Source: Pampus argenteus (taxonomy: Eukaryota > Chordata > Actinopteri > Scombriformes > Stromateidae). From it: 64,000 nucleotides of DNA. The translations under genes were made by a program, and so were the position numbers. Positions within the stretch are counted from its first letter, which is position 1, and every line of letters begins with the position of its first letter. This document shows positions 38,101-47,903 of this stretch, in pieces. Where the stretch lies: positions 7,266,001-7,330,000 of the forward strand of contig CM072864.1 of the NCBI GenBank assembly GCA_036937835.1, in the 5' to 3' direction. The notes beneath the pieces were generated by a model. The model worked only from the letters and a program-made list of their open reading frames with translations, did not search any database and had not been told where the DNA came from.

Positions 38101-41100
38101 AATGTTGCCAAATCAGTTTTCAATACAGTAGGTATGTACATGTTTATAATCCAAAAACCAACTAACAGCAGTGTATTCAAGCCATAACCATCCATAAAGG
38201 CAAACATACTATGTGTAGCACTTTGAAACAGTCACACACATGATTGCCGTATTAACTGTGCTACCTTGTGGTGTGATTACTGTCAACAAAGATGATCACA
38301 TGAAGACAATTTTTAGCCTCCGTCTGTAACAGCCGTGGTGTTGGTAGAGCTCATTTTCAGACACATATTCCTGTATGTTGTAACGTACTGTTTTTTTTTT
38401 GGACTTTTTCTCTAATCTTTGATTTTTGTTGAAATATTGGATCATTTTAAACATTTAGTGAAATGAAACCATGTGAGATGTTTAGAGGGAAAAAAATCAT
38501 TATTTGGTGGAGCTGTTAACTCACGGACGTCTGAAATGTGACGCGACTACACACTGATTTATATAAGATGTCAAAAGCCATGAAGATTGAAACCAATGAT
38601 TTCATCTTTAACAATGTATCTCAGAGGTTACAGGATTCTACTAATGGATTGATTAATGGATAAAATACTTGATGTCAAACCTTCAATCATTACAAAGTAT
38701 CTTCAGTGTCTGATGAGTTAATCCAGTATTCTGAACATTAATAAATGACTCCTAACAGCTCGGAAGGAATCACAATATCTCTCCCCCTCTCTGTCTCTGC
38801 AGTACACAGGTCCGATCCCGGGCGAGCGAGAGGGCGAGCTGGCCATGGGGGGGGGTCGCACTGAGACCTCAGCACTGAGCGGGGCGGGAGGGGTGCGGGC
38901 CACGACCACCACCCAGAATTCCCAACGGCCCAACGCCTGCTGTTTCTGCTGGTGCTGCTGTTGCAGCTGCTCATGGTACGAGGCAAACACACACACACAC
39001 ACACACACACTGCATTTACAAACATTACATACAAACCAAAGCACTTCACACACACGTGCACTACGAACGTAGGCAAACACGCGCTGGCAGAGGCAGACCA
39101 GCCTTATCGTTGTTGGAATATCCTTGACCACGTCTGCTAAAATTGACTTTGCGGGTTGTGTCAGTAAATTTGAGCAGTGTACGTACACGTACCATGACTG
39201 TGTGTATGTGCAGTTTTTCAGCTATAAACACTGAGCAGATGTTGTAATTGTACTAACGCTAGGAGCATGTCTCTAGGGATGTTTGGTGTCAGTCCATGTC
39301 TTTGATCCTGACTGAATTAAACAACAACTGTACACGCGTTCATGATCCCCAGAAGATGAATCCTGACTCCTTGGAACCCCGTGTTTTTGACGTTCGTGGT
39401 TCAGAGTGAATATCTCGGGAACTATTTGTCAGACTGCCATGAAATTTACAGTAAATATTCAAGATACCCAGAGGATCAAATGACTTTAATCATCCTGTGA
39501 CTTTCCAATGGCGCCACCAGCAGGTCAAAGTTTTTATTTCGTACTCTGATATATTTCAAAATACTTTACAGACATTCATGTTTCTCAGACAAAATGACTT
39601 TGGTGATCCTCTGACTGTTCCTCTGGTCACACACACACACACAAACACACACCTGTAGCTGTAGGTTTACCCTGCCGTTAACATAACTGTGGTTAGTGTT
39701 GCGGTAACAACGTCATTGTGTGTGAATGAGGGCAATAACTCTTCTATCAACTGTGGTTTAGTGTGTGTGTGTTTGTGGCCGTGTGTGTGTGTGTGTGTGT
39801 GTTTGTCTGAAAGCCGTTTTATCATGTCAGTCTCACCGTCAGGAATGAAGAGGAGAGGAGGAAGAGAAGGAGGAAGAGGATATCACAAGACACCAAGATG
39901 GAAACCATACCAAACTATGAAGCTTGGTGAGTCTGCAGATCATTTGACGTACAGTTAGAGAACAAACAGTTTTTGGTATGCATGCAGGTTTTTATAAAAA
40001 AAACGTGTCAGAACTGTCTCCTTTCACCTTCCAACTTCTGTAGCATGTATGTGGCACTCTGCCAAAAGTCTATTAGTTCCTACAGAAGAAAAAGAAAAAC
40101 ACAACGGAGACAAAAACAGAATTCAGACTATTTCCTATATCTGCTGCTTTATAGCTTTGGACTATAAAAAAGTTATTCAACAAACATAGACACAGAAGAT
40201 TGAATGAATTAGATCAAAATATAAATGGTTCTTCTCTTCACCTCCTCAGTACCAAACCCTCAGTGGAAGAGATCCGGCTCTGGTCTCAGTCCTTTGACAA
40301 GCTGATGAGGAACCCGGCTGGTCGGAATGTTTTCCGGGAGTTTTTGCGGACAGAGTACAGCGAGGAGAACATGTTGTTCTGGCTCGCCTGCGAAGACCTC
40401 AAACAGGAAATCAACAAGGGCGTCATCGAAGAGAAGGCGCGCTCCATCTACGAGAACTACATTTCCATTCTGTCGCCGAAAGAGGTAGGAGAGCTGTGTT
40501 TACACCCATGCTCCCTGTTTGTTGGACCAATTTTTTGATTTTAGCCCATTAGCTACAAATACTATGACATTTTATATCCAGTTAGCCGTTGGTTTAATGT
40601 TTTATTTTGTATGGAATGACGAATGAAAATCAGCTTGCTTGACACGGCATATCACTGTGTTTTGTCTGTGCTGAACGGTAGGAGGATCAGTCACATGACT
40701 CTACTTGTTGCTTGGCGGTGTCGTATTTACGTTTCGCCACACTCAATTCGCTTTTAAAAACAAACTTTGCAAGTCTTCTTCTATGCAGTGAAATGGCGGG
40801 TATCAATTAGCATTACAGGGCCTTATCGCCACCTACTTAAAGAGTGTGAATAGATGGCACTCTGCTGCATAAAATGTCGATCTTACTCCAACATTTTCAC
40901 AGCAAGATACTTTTTCTATAAAGTTAGCTGTGGATATTCATGGTCTCCAGAGGATAAATACTAATGCTATCCTTAATACAAATAATATATTAGATATATT
41001 GCAATTAAATTCACTGCGGACATTCCTGCTCACCAGGTGATGAACCTTTCTTGAACCCTACCTCTAAAAACCACCGTCAGGATCATCACGTTTCTTTTTT

Positions 41101-41774
41101 GCAATCTTACTCTGAACGTTTCCTGTGTAAAGTTGTCTGCTGATTCTTTATCTTTTACTTCAAATTTTTGGTGCACACTGCATATTCAGATGTTTTGTGT
41201 GTGTCAGCTTTTATACACATGCTTAATGTTCATACCGACACTGACTGACAGGAAATCCGATCCCGGTCATTACTGATTGACTCGACAACTATTGGTGGTT
41301 GTAAACTTTATACTATATACTTTACAATATTCACACTCATGGTGAATATGTTCTGATGAGAAATGAGGGAAGCATTGTCTGCTTAAATGCTATTTTTAAC
41401 TGACTGTGTGTGTGTGTGTGTGTCTGTTTAACAGTGGTTGCTTTATTTAGTATGAGTGCTGGAGGCTTTGCTTGTCAAGCTTCATCACAGTGTGTATGTA
41501 CATAGGTCATGTGTACGTGTGTGTGTGTATGTGTGTGTATTTAGGCATGTATCGACACTGTTGTGTTTGTACGTACAGTTATCTGAATGCGTGTTAGTGT
41601 GTGCTTACAGTGTGTTCACAGGAAGCTATAAATTGCTGCTGTCATCACCTTCTGGCAGTAGATGCTTTTTATGAACATACACACTCACACACATACTAAA
41701 ATACAGAGATATCCAGACATGTGAGTTTGGCAGAGAAGATGCATGCTTGGCTGTCTGTCTGCATGTCTGACCTT

Positions 41775-41810
<36 letters not shown>

Positions 41811-41917
41811 TTTCCTAAATAAGAGCAGAGAGAAAACATAAGAGAAAGCTTGTCGTTCTATAAATATCTGCTGGTGCTGTGGCTGTAGGGCCACTCTGAA
41901 TGTGTGTGCCTGTGTGT

Positions 41918-41956
<39 letters not shown>

Positions 41957-42595
41957 ATGCCACTATGGACATTCATTAATGTCAAAACTACATAATACAA
42001 AACAACTTGAAACTTTAAATCAACTTGGGTCCGGATCTGAGAGCGTACAGTTTTTAGTTTACGGTGTGAATACGTGCGTTTCATATTTCAGGCATGAATG
42101 AGTGATCTGGCTCACAGTAAGAGCCTGAAAATAGTGCCCTTATTTCTATTTATTCAATCAAGAATCAGTTTTGAATTAAAATCAATTCTGAATCAAATGA
42201 TACCAAGAGTTTCCCAAAGATTCTCAACGTTTCAGAGACCTTCTCTGGTCTCTTTATGTTACCTTTAATACCACGACTGAATACATTATGGTTTGATATA
42301 AAATTAGTGACAGCAATGTCCGTTTGCTTCATCATGTGAACCTGCATTTTCTTTTTTCTTTTTAATGTTCTGTCTTCTTTTCTAACAAATCTACATTTCC
42401 CTACAGGTGAGTCTGGACGCCCGGGTACGAGAGGTGATCAACAGGAAGATGCAGGACCCAGCGCCTCACACTTTTGAAGACGCCCAGCTGCAGATCTACA
42501 CGCTGATGCACAGGGACTCCTATCCACGATTCCTCTCCTCTAACATCTACAAGTGTCTCGTTCACGGCGGCTCGCGCACCTCTTCAGAGTCCTAG
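21902..42595 (+). CDS. rgs19: rgs19, regulator of G-protein signalling 19 (whole spliced gene)
   Basis: Encodes a GTPase-activating protein for G-alpha-i/o/z subunits, acting at membranes. Five exons (21902-21958, 38803-38975, 39843-39926, 40250-40484, 42407-42595) join in frame to 245 residues. A cysteine string (CCFCWCCCCSCSW, residues 65-77) marks the RZ/A subfamily and is the palmitoylation site in the family. The RGS domain spans about 116-232, with the EYSEENMLFWLACEDLK block. Ser replaces the usual Asn in EVSLDA, as in other RZ members. Identity as RGS19 rather than RGS17/20 rests on W-N-x-E-x-R-R after the cysteine string, KMQ-P-HTF-DAQ and RFLSS, and on convergence with tcea2. Human RGS19 has 217 residues. 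The 212-residue form from ATG 38845 (GCCATGG context) is the alternative start. The family assignment is firm; the first exon is a prediction. Confidence 0.92.
22270..22310. repeat. (TTC)n microsatellite
   Basis: About 13 TTC units just downstream of the rgs19 first exon region, in a C/T-rich stretch. Confidence 0.95.
23700..23785. repeat. dispersed fish repeat fragment
   Basis: The phrase CAACTGGACTTGGTTCTTTG, followed by GAAGACGTTTCACCTCTCAT and CCAAGAGGCTTCATCA, is a common dispersed sentence in fish genomes. No coding content. The family name is not asserted. Confidence 0.5.
25738..25761. repeat. (GT)n microsatellite
   Basis: Uninterrupted GT run in rgs19 intron 1. A second one lies at about 25898-25919. 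Between them (25795-25870) is a GATAAGATAAGAAACTTTATTGTCATTG-type phrase seen at 3' ends of fish retroelements. Confidence 0.85.
27650..27790. repeat. degenerate tandem repeat, unit about 45 bp
   Basis: A TTTGGTCC-A-TATT-AGT module recurs about four times with spacing near 45 bases, interleaved with TTTTAGCCC/TTAAGCCC. The copies are diverged, so the array is old. Confidence 0.5.
28350..28645. repeat. GT-rich low-complexity DNA
   Basis: Imperfect (GT)n with GC interruptions, then TTTG-rich DNA, then more (GT)n. It explains the overlapping Cys/Val/Phe and Thr/His open frames up to 184 codons; none is a gene. Confidence 0.8.
29370..29625 (+). repeat. pyrimidine-rich tract
   Basis: Strong C/T bias on the plus strand (CTCCCTCT and CCACTCTC-type runs) inside rgs19 intron 1. 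The Leu/Pro/Ser open frame here is composition-driven. Confidence 0.75.
29944..30612 (+). mobile_element. short decayed Tc1/mariner-like element
   Basis: The two ends are inverted: AGGACACACCCAT near 29965 at the left, and ATGGGTATGTCCG near 30588-30600 at the right. Inside, GTGAAGCATGGGGGG, then GTCGTGGTCTGGG, corresponds to the KHGGGNVVVWG-type transposase block. At about 670 bp, it lacks half of a normal Tc1, so it is internally deleted as well as mutated. Confidence 0.7.
30859..30890. repeat. (GT)n microsatellite
   Basis: About 16 uninterrupted units in rgs19 intron 1. Similar runs occur at 31229-31253, 33311-33332, 35238-35261 and 36010-36032. Confidence 0.95.
31937..31971. repeat. (CA)n microsatellite
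   Basis: CA run with one AAA interruption, directly visible. Confidence 0.95.
32459..32490. repeat. (GT)n microsatellite
   Basis: About 16 GT units; gives rise to a poly Thr-His open frame on the minus strand that is not a gene. Confidence 0.95.
33341..33630 (+). mobile_element. MITE-like element bounded by TTAA, copy 1
   Basis: The edges read TTAAAGGGGA at the left and TCCCTTTAA at the right: an inverted AGGGGA/TCCCT terminus flanked by TTAA on both sides. Inside is a GTCTCTTTAAGACCCGCCTC block followed by CTGTTCTGATTGG, shared with the inverted copy at 34593-34933. It has no coding capacity. Non-autonomous DNA transposon status is inferred from the ends. Confidence 0.65.
33700..34250. repeat. 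unclassified dispersed repeat
   Basis: Phrases such as GGAGGAAACCTCAGGAAGAG and AGAGGAGGGATCCCTCTCCC are familiar from repeats scattered through percomorph genomes. No transposase or polymerase is encoded. It lies between the two opposed MITE-like copies. Boundaries are approximate. Confidence 0.45.
34593..34933 (-). mobile_element. MITE-like element bounded by TTAA, copy 2 (opposite orientation)
   Basis: Edges TTAAAGGGGA and CCCCCTTTAA match those of the copy at 33341-33630. The internal CCAATCAGAACAGAG ... GGCGGGTCTTAAAGAGA block is the reverse complement of the block in that copy. The two copies therefore form an inverted pair about 0.96 kb apart. Confidence 0.65.
35117..35148. repeat. 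(CA)n microsatellite
   Basis: About 16 CA units, directly visible. Confidence 0.95.
38803..38975 (+). CDS. rgs19: rgs19 exon 2 (cysteine string)
   Basis: Follows a CTCTGTCTCTGCAG acceptor and ends TCATG before a GTACGA donor, splitting the Trp codon. Reads YTGPIPGEREGELA, then M at 38845, a Gly/Thr-rich stretch, QRPNA and the cysteine string. The internal ATG has a perfect GCCATGG context and may serve as a second start. Confidence 0.92.
38989..39010. repeat. (CA)n microsatellite next to a splice donor
   Basis: CA run starting 13 bases into rgs19 intron 2, directly visible. Confidence 0.9.
39390..39640 (+). repeat. dispersed fish repeat (same family as host of the tcea2 minisatellite)
   Basis: Contains GTGAATATCTCGGGAACTAT, then TGCCATGAAATTTACAG, CCCAGAGGATCAAATGACTT and CCAATGGCGCCACCAGCAGG in order, a repeat sentence I recognise as very abundant in fish. 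It lies in rgs19 intron 2. A more diverged piece is at about 40880-41080 in intron 4. Confidence 0.65.
39843..39926 (+). CDS. rgs19: rgs19 exon 3 (polybasic linker)
   Basis: Between a CCGTCAG acceptor and a GTGAGT donor; starts with one base and ends with two bases of split codons. Reads NEEERRKRRRKR then ISQDTKMETIPNYEA. Human RGS19 has NQERRRAWQ here, so the exon is homologous but the basic run is longer. Confidence 0.9.
40250..40484 (+). CDS. rgs19: rgs19 exon 4 (first two thirds of RGS domain)
   Basis: Acceptor CCTCCTCAG, donor GTAGGA. Encodes SVEEIRLWSQSFDKL through the EENMLFWLACEDL helix to SILSPKE. The EEN Asn that contacts the G-alpha switch region in RGS4 is present. Confidence 0.97.
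41776..41809. repeat. (GT)n microsatellite
   Basis: About 17 GT units in rgs19 intron 4; another of similar length is at 41923-41955. Confidence 0.95.
42407..42595 (+). CDS. rgs19: rgs19 exon 5 (end of RGS domain and C-terminus)
   Basis: Begins GTG after a CCCTACAG acceptor and ends at TAG. Encodes VSLDARVREVINRKM, DAQLQIYTLMHRDSYPRFLSS and a short tail ending TSSES. Human RGS19 ends SEA, which binds the GIPC PDZ domain; here the last residue is Ser. Confidence 0.97.
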   Translation: MSLDARVREVINRKMQDPAPHTFEDAQLQIYTLMHRDSYPRFLSSNIYKCLVHGGSRTSSES

Positions 42596-43660
42596 TGCCA
42601 CACATCGCCTCCACCTCCTCCTGAATCCTCCTCCTCTTCTGATCCTACACTCACAGGATCGATGCCGGAGCATTTCATTACTTCTTCCACACACTTGTTC
42701 ATGTCCAAAACTTTTAGAAATGATCACAGACTCCTCCCCGGACTCCTCAGTTCACCTCCCTTTCTCCGAATCCCAATTACTGCCAAGACTTTCTTTTCAT
42801 TTCTCTACTGTATCCTAAACCTTTAGTAACGTTGCTAAGACCTTTCGTCTTCTTTTCTTTCCTCTTTTTGCCTCACTCCAGTTGACTCCTCTCATTTGTA
42901 GCGCTTTTATTCTCTCTTTCATGACATAAAATTCAAGTAATTGCAAGTGTCTTAATAATATATGTATATCATATTTTACCAGTTTATACCCATAAATATT
43001 TTAAAACTCAAGATTTTTTGGGATGGGGGGGGAAAAGCATCTGATATTTATTCATAAAATTTTATTAACTACAGCTGTATCCAGCCAAAGAAAATCTTGG
43101 TCGACTGAAATCGTAACTACTCTCAATTGGAGGGAAAAAATGGCAAACAAGCCAAGTTAGCCCTACAAGCTAATGTGTGCTAACTCCGCTAGCACGCTAC
43201 GACGTAGCATATTAGATTTACAGCTGTGAGCATTACATTTTTAAACATTTTTTTCCGTTTTATGGCAGGTGGCAACCGATGTTAAGGTGCGTTAATGTCA
43301 CCTACCATGTTGGGTTGAGTTATCCAACCCCACAAACAAACACAGCGCTATCTTCTCACTAAACTTTCGGGGGTTGGAAGCCCCGGGTGGGTCGGGGTGT
43401 AACACCAGCAACTGTCCAACCAATGAGAATTTAGTCGGACAAGAGCATATTGACCAATCGACCGTGAGATTACTCTTATTAACAGAGCCTCAAGTTTGAA
43501 GGTAGAATACATTACCTAGTGATTCATAGATTGATTTTTTTACAAACCAGTATTAGTATGCATTTGAGAATAGAGCCCGACCTGTTCTGTAATGTTTAAC
43601 GGTCAGTTATATGTATGGACATATACTTAATTTGAAAATAAATACATAATCTTACAGTCT
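42596..43660 (+). other. rgs19: probable rgs19 3' untranslated region
   Basis: Starts right after the TAG. The first AATAAA downstream is at 43637-43642 (GAAAATAAATACATAAT), giving a UTR of about 1 kb. Another AATAAA at 44735-44740 and an ACATAAATAAATGG near 46290 are possible distal sites. A repeat-like segment with inverted edges (AATCTTGGTCGACTGAAATC near 43094 and GACCAATCGACCGTGAGATT near 43451-43470) lies inside and may be a hAT-like MITE. Confidence 0.45.
43637..43642 (+). terminator. candidate rgs19 polyadenylation signal
   Basis: Canonical AATAAA, the first one after the rgs19 stop codon. A canonical hexamer alone is weak evidence in AT-rich DNA. Confidence 0.4.
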
Positions 43661-44760
43661 TTCCGCAGTGGAACAGTTTAAGAGTTCTGCGCAGACTTGC
43701 TGTTTGTCCATCCATCTAATGAGGATGGATTACTATTGAAAATTAAAAGTGTTTTCTGGTCGACACATTTCATAATAACCTAAAACCAGTTCTTATTATT
43801 ATTATCAGCTGACATGTACACATGTACTACCAGATACCAATATATCTAATTTTGGTCAGTATCGCTCCTTGATCTATTTAATGTTCTTGATAAGGGTTAA
43901 GGTCTGGCGACGATTATTTTTTTTGTTGAACTGCCAAGATCCAAGGTCAAATACAATCTGTTTTTCTCTTTTCTTAACCACCTCTATCATTTTATTCATC
44001 CTTTTTTAATTCTTCTTCTCAGCAACCCTCTCATGTTTCTACTGTTGAAGGGAGAAGGAAGCGAGCGGTTTGGGAGGTTGACGTATTTCTTTGGAATACC
44101 CTCGGCTGTTATGTAGAGGGATACGCATAGGAGATTTCAGTGCATTTCAATGGGAGATAATGTATTATTGTGTGCCATGGAGTCTTAGTGGAGTTTTACC
44201 AATTTCCCCATCCTACCAGGACCACCCAATCACCTTTTAAGAGCCAAATTAAAGGGGGATGGCCATGGCCCCGCCCACCTCCTCGCCTTGTTTTCATCCT
44301 GCGGTTGCCTCTACTTTGGGACAGATAAAAAGAAGAAGATGGACGTTGTCTCACTGGCTTTCTCTTTCTTTTTCTCTCTTTCAACTGGAAAACACCGGGC
44401 GCTCTGTCCATCCCCGAAGTTTTTTTTGTTTTTTGTTTTTTTTTCTCACCTCTCGTTTGCTGGGTCAATCATTTCACTCCTGTGATAAACAAACAAAATA
44501 ATGGATGGATGTCACTTCCTTCCAACTACTGATTTACAAACAGACAAGACGTCTATTTTTTAAGAGAAACCTATATGAAACATCAACAATTACGTTGAAT
44601 TTTTTTGTTTGTTTGTTTGTTTTTGTTTTGTTTTGTTTTCTCCCACTCTCCCCCTTCCTGAATTTTTTGCAAGAAGAGGAAGATTCCTCTGAGACTGTAC
44701 TGATCTCCACCCAACGCAACACCGCAGACGCTGCAATAAAACACTGGAGTTTCAAAAACA

Positions 44761-44786
44761 ACACACACACACACACACACACACAG
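44761..44786. repeat. (CA)n microsatellite
   Basis: About 13 CA units between the two converging genes. Confidence 0.95.
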
Positions 44787-45939
44787 ACATACACAAACAC
44801 ATTCACACTATTTGTGTTACTATACTTCAGGGGATCTTTTATCAATACAATTGCTTCCCAGCCAGCCAGAGGATATATGATGTAAAACATGTGTCCTTAT
44901 CTCAGTTAGGTAATTAATGAATTGATAAAAAGCGGCTGGAAAATGAAGCCAACATGGAAGTGCCAAAAACATGTTTATAGCCTGGTACAGTAAACAGTTT
45001 TGGTTTCTTCCCCGTTCATGACAACTGTATCATAACATTTTTTTTTAAGGATGAAAGTTATGAATAATTAAGGGTGTGGCCTTTGTGATTGACAGGTTGC
45101 TACCACAGCGGCATATGTTGCATATCGTAACCCCAGATTAGAATAGAAACACAGGCGTGGCCGTTTTAAACCGTTACAACGTTTTGAGTTTGTGGATGAA
45201 TTGTAACATTTTGGTTGCTTTGTTTGGTGTTAGGTTGTACTAGATGGCCTTCTAAAGAGTCTGTAAGTAACGTTACATTTTGTTTTAAGCCTGTTTTTTG
45301 CTAGGTTAACGTGATTTCTAGTTTCCAACTTGAAACCACTGTTCAGACCAGGATCAAGTTAATTTAAAAAAAAATATCCAGTAAATGTCTGTCTTGGTAC
45401 AAAATAATATGGAAGTATCTAGAAGACAAGCGTGGCAGCCTCACATGAACCAAAATCCAGAGTTCAAAATAACTTCATCCTAATCTGATTATGGTTTAAT
45501 TTAATGTTGTGAACATGTGCACTATTTTTACCACCAAGTCTGTCTAAAATACAGCCAGAGCTCAGTTGTAAATAAATATTTTCCCAGTTAGTAAACTAAA
45601 CCAGTTATTAACAACACTGGCAATACTTTATGTTCCCGTCCGAACAACATGAACACAACATTACACACAATGTTTAATCATGTTGTGTAACATGATGCCA
45701 AGCCAAGTATAGTAATACAAATACACAAACACACAGACACCAGGGTGGCCTACCTGGGCACTGCTGCTGCTGACCTCTGCCTCTGTGACCTCTCACCTTT
45801 GACCTCACCACTGTCTGTCGCCCACTTGGAGGCCTGCTCCTGATTGGCTGGAGGCCGCAGGGCTGAACTGTGGTTGGTCAATTCAGGAAGGGGGGTGGGA
45901 GGAAATCCCAGGTGCAAAAAAAAAAAAAGTAAAGATATA

Positions 45940-46066
45940 TCTACATATGTGTGTATACATGTATATGTATATGTGTGTGTATACATATATATATGTATAT
46001 GTGTGTATACATATATATATGTATATGTGTGTATACATATATATATGTGTATATATATATACACAC
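45940..46066. repeat. palindromic AT/GT tandem repeat, unit about 26 bp
   Basis: GTGTGTATACATATATATAT followed by GTATAT recurs three to four times. Each unit holds self-complementary GTATAC and ATATATAT cores, so the array can fold on itself. It is followed by two copies of AGGAAAAAAGATAT (46074-46105). Confidence 0.85.
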
Positions 46067-46384
46067 AAACATACAGGAAAAAAGATATACAGGAAAAAAG
46101 ATATTATCCTTTATGGGAAATGTAGTTTGAGGTAAATAAATGTTTGTAGTTGTCTGTGGAGGCAGACACAACAGATTGTAAAAAAAAGAGATGCCTAGTT
46201 CTTAACCAGACTGGTCACTCAGAATGCATTTATCTTAGTATTGTTAATGTTATTTATTTTATATTTTGTTAAAACTGTGATTTTAATTGTACATAAATAA
46301 ATGGAACCTGAACATCCTATAAGAAGCAGCTTGGTTTTTGGGGGGGTTGTTTTTGTTTGTGAAAGCATTTATTTTCTTTTATCT

Positions 46385-46490
46385 CTTCCGGCATAAGTTC
46401 CATTTATCAGTGTCTCTGCTGGGAATCGAACCCTCAACCTTGCCACTGTCACTGTCTTGCTTAACCCAACAATATAATTTAGCCAAGCAT
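46385..46490 (-). repeat. tRNA-derived SINE-like fragment
   Basis: On the minus strand, GGGTTCGATTCCC (46420-46432 region) is a polymerase III B-box/T-loop motif preceded by GGTTAAGCAAGACAGTGACA-like sequence seen in fish tRNA-derived repeats. No complete tRNA fold is visible, so it is a decayed SINE head and not a tRNA gene. Confidence 0.45.
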
Positions 46491-47464
46491 AATATGGACA
46501 TATTGCATACTTAGAAGTATTATGGAAATGTGGTTTGCAAAAACTATTAAAAACACGATGAGTCACTGCTGCTGCACCGGGCGACATGTTCCTTCAAAGA
46601 CTTAATAACAGCGATCACATTTTCAGTCTCTGGAGAGTAGTTCAGTGTAAGGCAGATTTGATGACTGTCGTTACAGAGCTTTACTAACTTTTTCTGCTGC
46701 CTCTCTCACTTTCTTGACTTTGTACTAAAGTTTTTTGAGAATTTTACAATGTAGTACCTGTTACCCAGTGCAGAGGCCTACAGCACAGAGGAATAATGTA
46801 ATACTATAATGTATAATGTAATAATACAGGCTTTGGATACACACACAATTCCTGTAAGTTGATCAATTTATGGTTGATTTGCCTCTGCATAAGAGAAAAT
46901 AGGAAAATATAGAAAATCACCGACCACATCCTTTAAACTTTCAGCTTGTTTACAGAGTACAGCATATTTATAACTGAACTGAACTGGCACAATACTGGAA
47001 AATAAAAATCAAGTTTTAAATTAGAAGTATCCTTTTAGAAAGTAAGTAATATGTAGGAGAGGAAGAAGAAAATGTTTTGTCCGCTTTGATTTATGGAGGT
47101 TTAAGGTTCCACCCAAACAGCAATAAGCTCCTGCAGCTTTTCAATATGGTTAGCAAGCTAACGTTACTATTGTAGTGAACATGATCCCTCACTGGCTTCC
47201 CACCAGATCACACTAAACGTTTTTCTTCTGCATCTTGAGTATGTGTTCAATTTCCAAATGTAAAAAAAATGATTTATTTATTTTTATATTTTTATTTATT
47301 TTTGTTCTTCAACAACAAACAATCTGTGTCTCAACCTGGGGTCTGTGGACCCCTAGTGGTCCGTTCTAGTATTGTAAGTGGTCCGTGGAGACATTTGTAA
47401 TTACGTATATAGATTTCTCAGATTAAAATCTGAGATACATTAATTTACAGCGGCGTATTGCCAC

Positions 47465-47630
47465 CATGACAAAAAAACAAAGCAGAGTGGTTACCGTGCA
47501 TGCAACATAACCGCAGTGTCACTGGTTCGACTCTGGCTAGGGACCTTTGTCTCTTCTGTCATTTCCTGTCTGATTATCTACTATCAGCTATCAAAGGCAA
47601 AAAAAAAAAATGGCCTGAAATATATCTTTA
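47465..47630 (+). repeat. tRNA-derived SINE-like element
   Basis: CACTGGTTCGACTCTGGC carries a B-box-like motif (GGTTCGACTC, 47524-47533) and is followed by TTTCCTGTCTGATTATCTAC and a CTATCAAAGGC tail before an A-run. This order is familiar from a common fish short interspersed repeat. Confidence 0.5.
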
Positions 47631-47876
47631 CAAAAATGTGCTCAGTTTCTCAATATAACAAAAAAACATTCAGGAATAATATAATGTTGTTATTCTCATT
47701 ATATTGAGAAACTGAGCAAATATGTTTGCGTCATGGTAGAAGTGATATGCTGCTGTAGTCATTTGGCGGCATTAAAGTGAAAGTGAACATGACCTGAGCA
47801 GAGACAGACGGTGTTGCTGGAGTTAACTCTCTCGCTGTTGATACTCCCAACAGTCTGTTCCTCAAGGAAACCAACA

Positions 47877-47903
47877 CCACACACACACACACACACACAC
47901 ACA
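47877..47903. repeat. (CA)n microsatellite
   Basis: About 13 CA units, directly visible. Confidence 0.95.

Larger units (their letters stand above)
21959..38802 (+). other. rgs19 intron 1 (16.8 kb)
   Basis: Runs from a GTGAGT donor to a CTCTGCAG acceptor. No coding exon is recognised inside it. It carries many microsatellites, C/T-rich tracts, a short Tc1-like relic (29944-30612), a pair of opposed MITE-like elements (33341-33630, 34593-34933), an unclassified repeat between them, and a degenerate roughly 45-bp tandem repeat at 27650-27790. Confidence 0.6.

Noticed and set aside
46385..46490. Functional tRNA gene on the minus strand
   Set aside because: Only the B-box/T-loop part is convincing; no complete cloverleaf or acceptor stem is seen.
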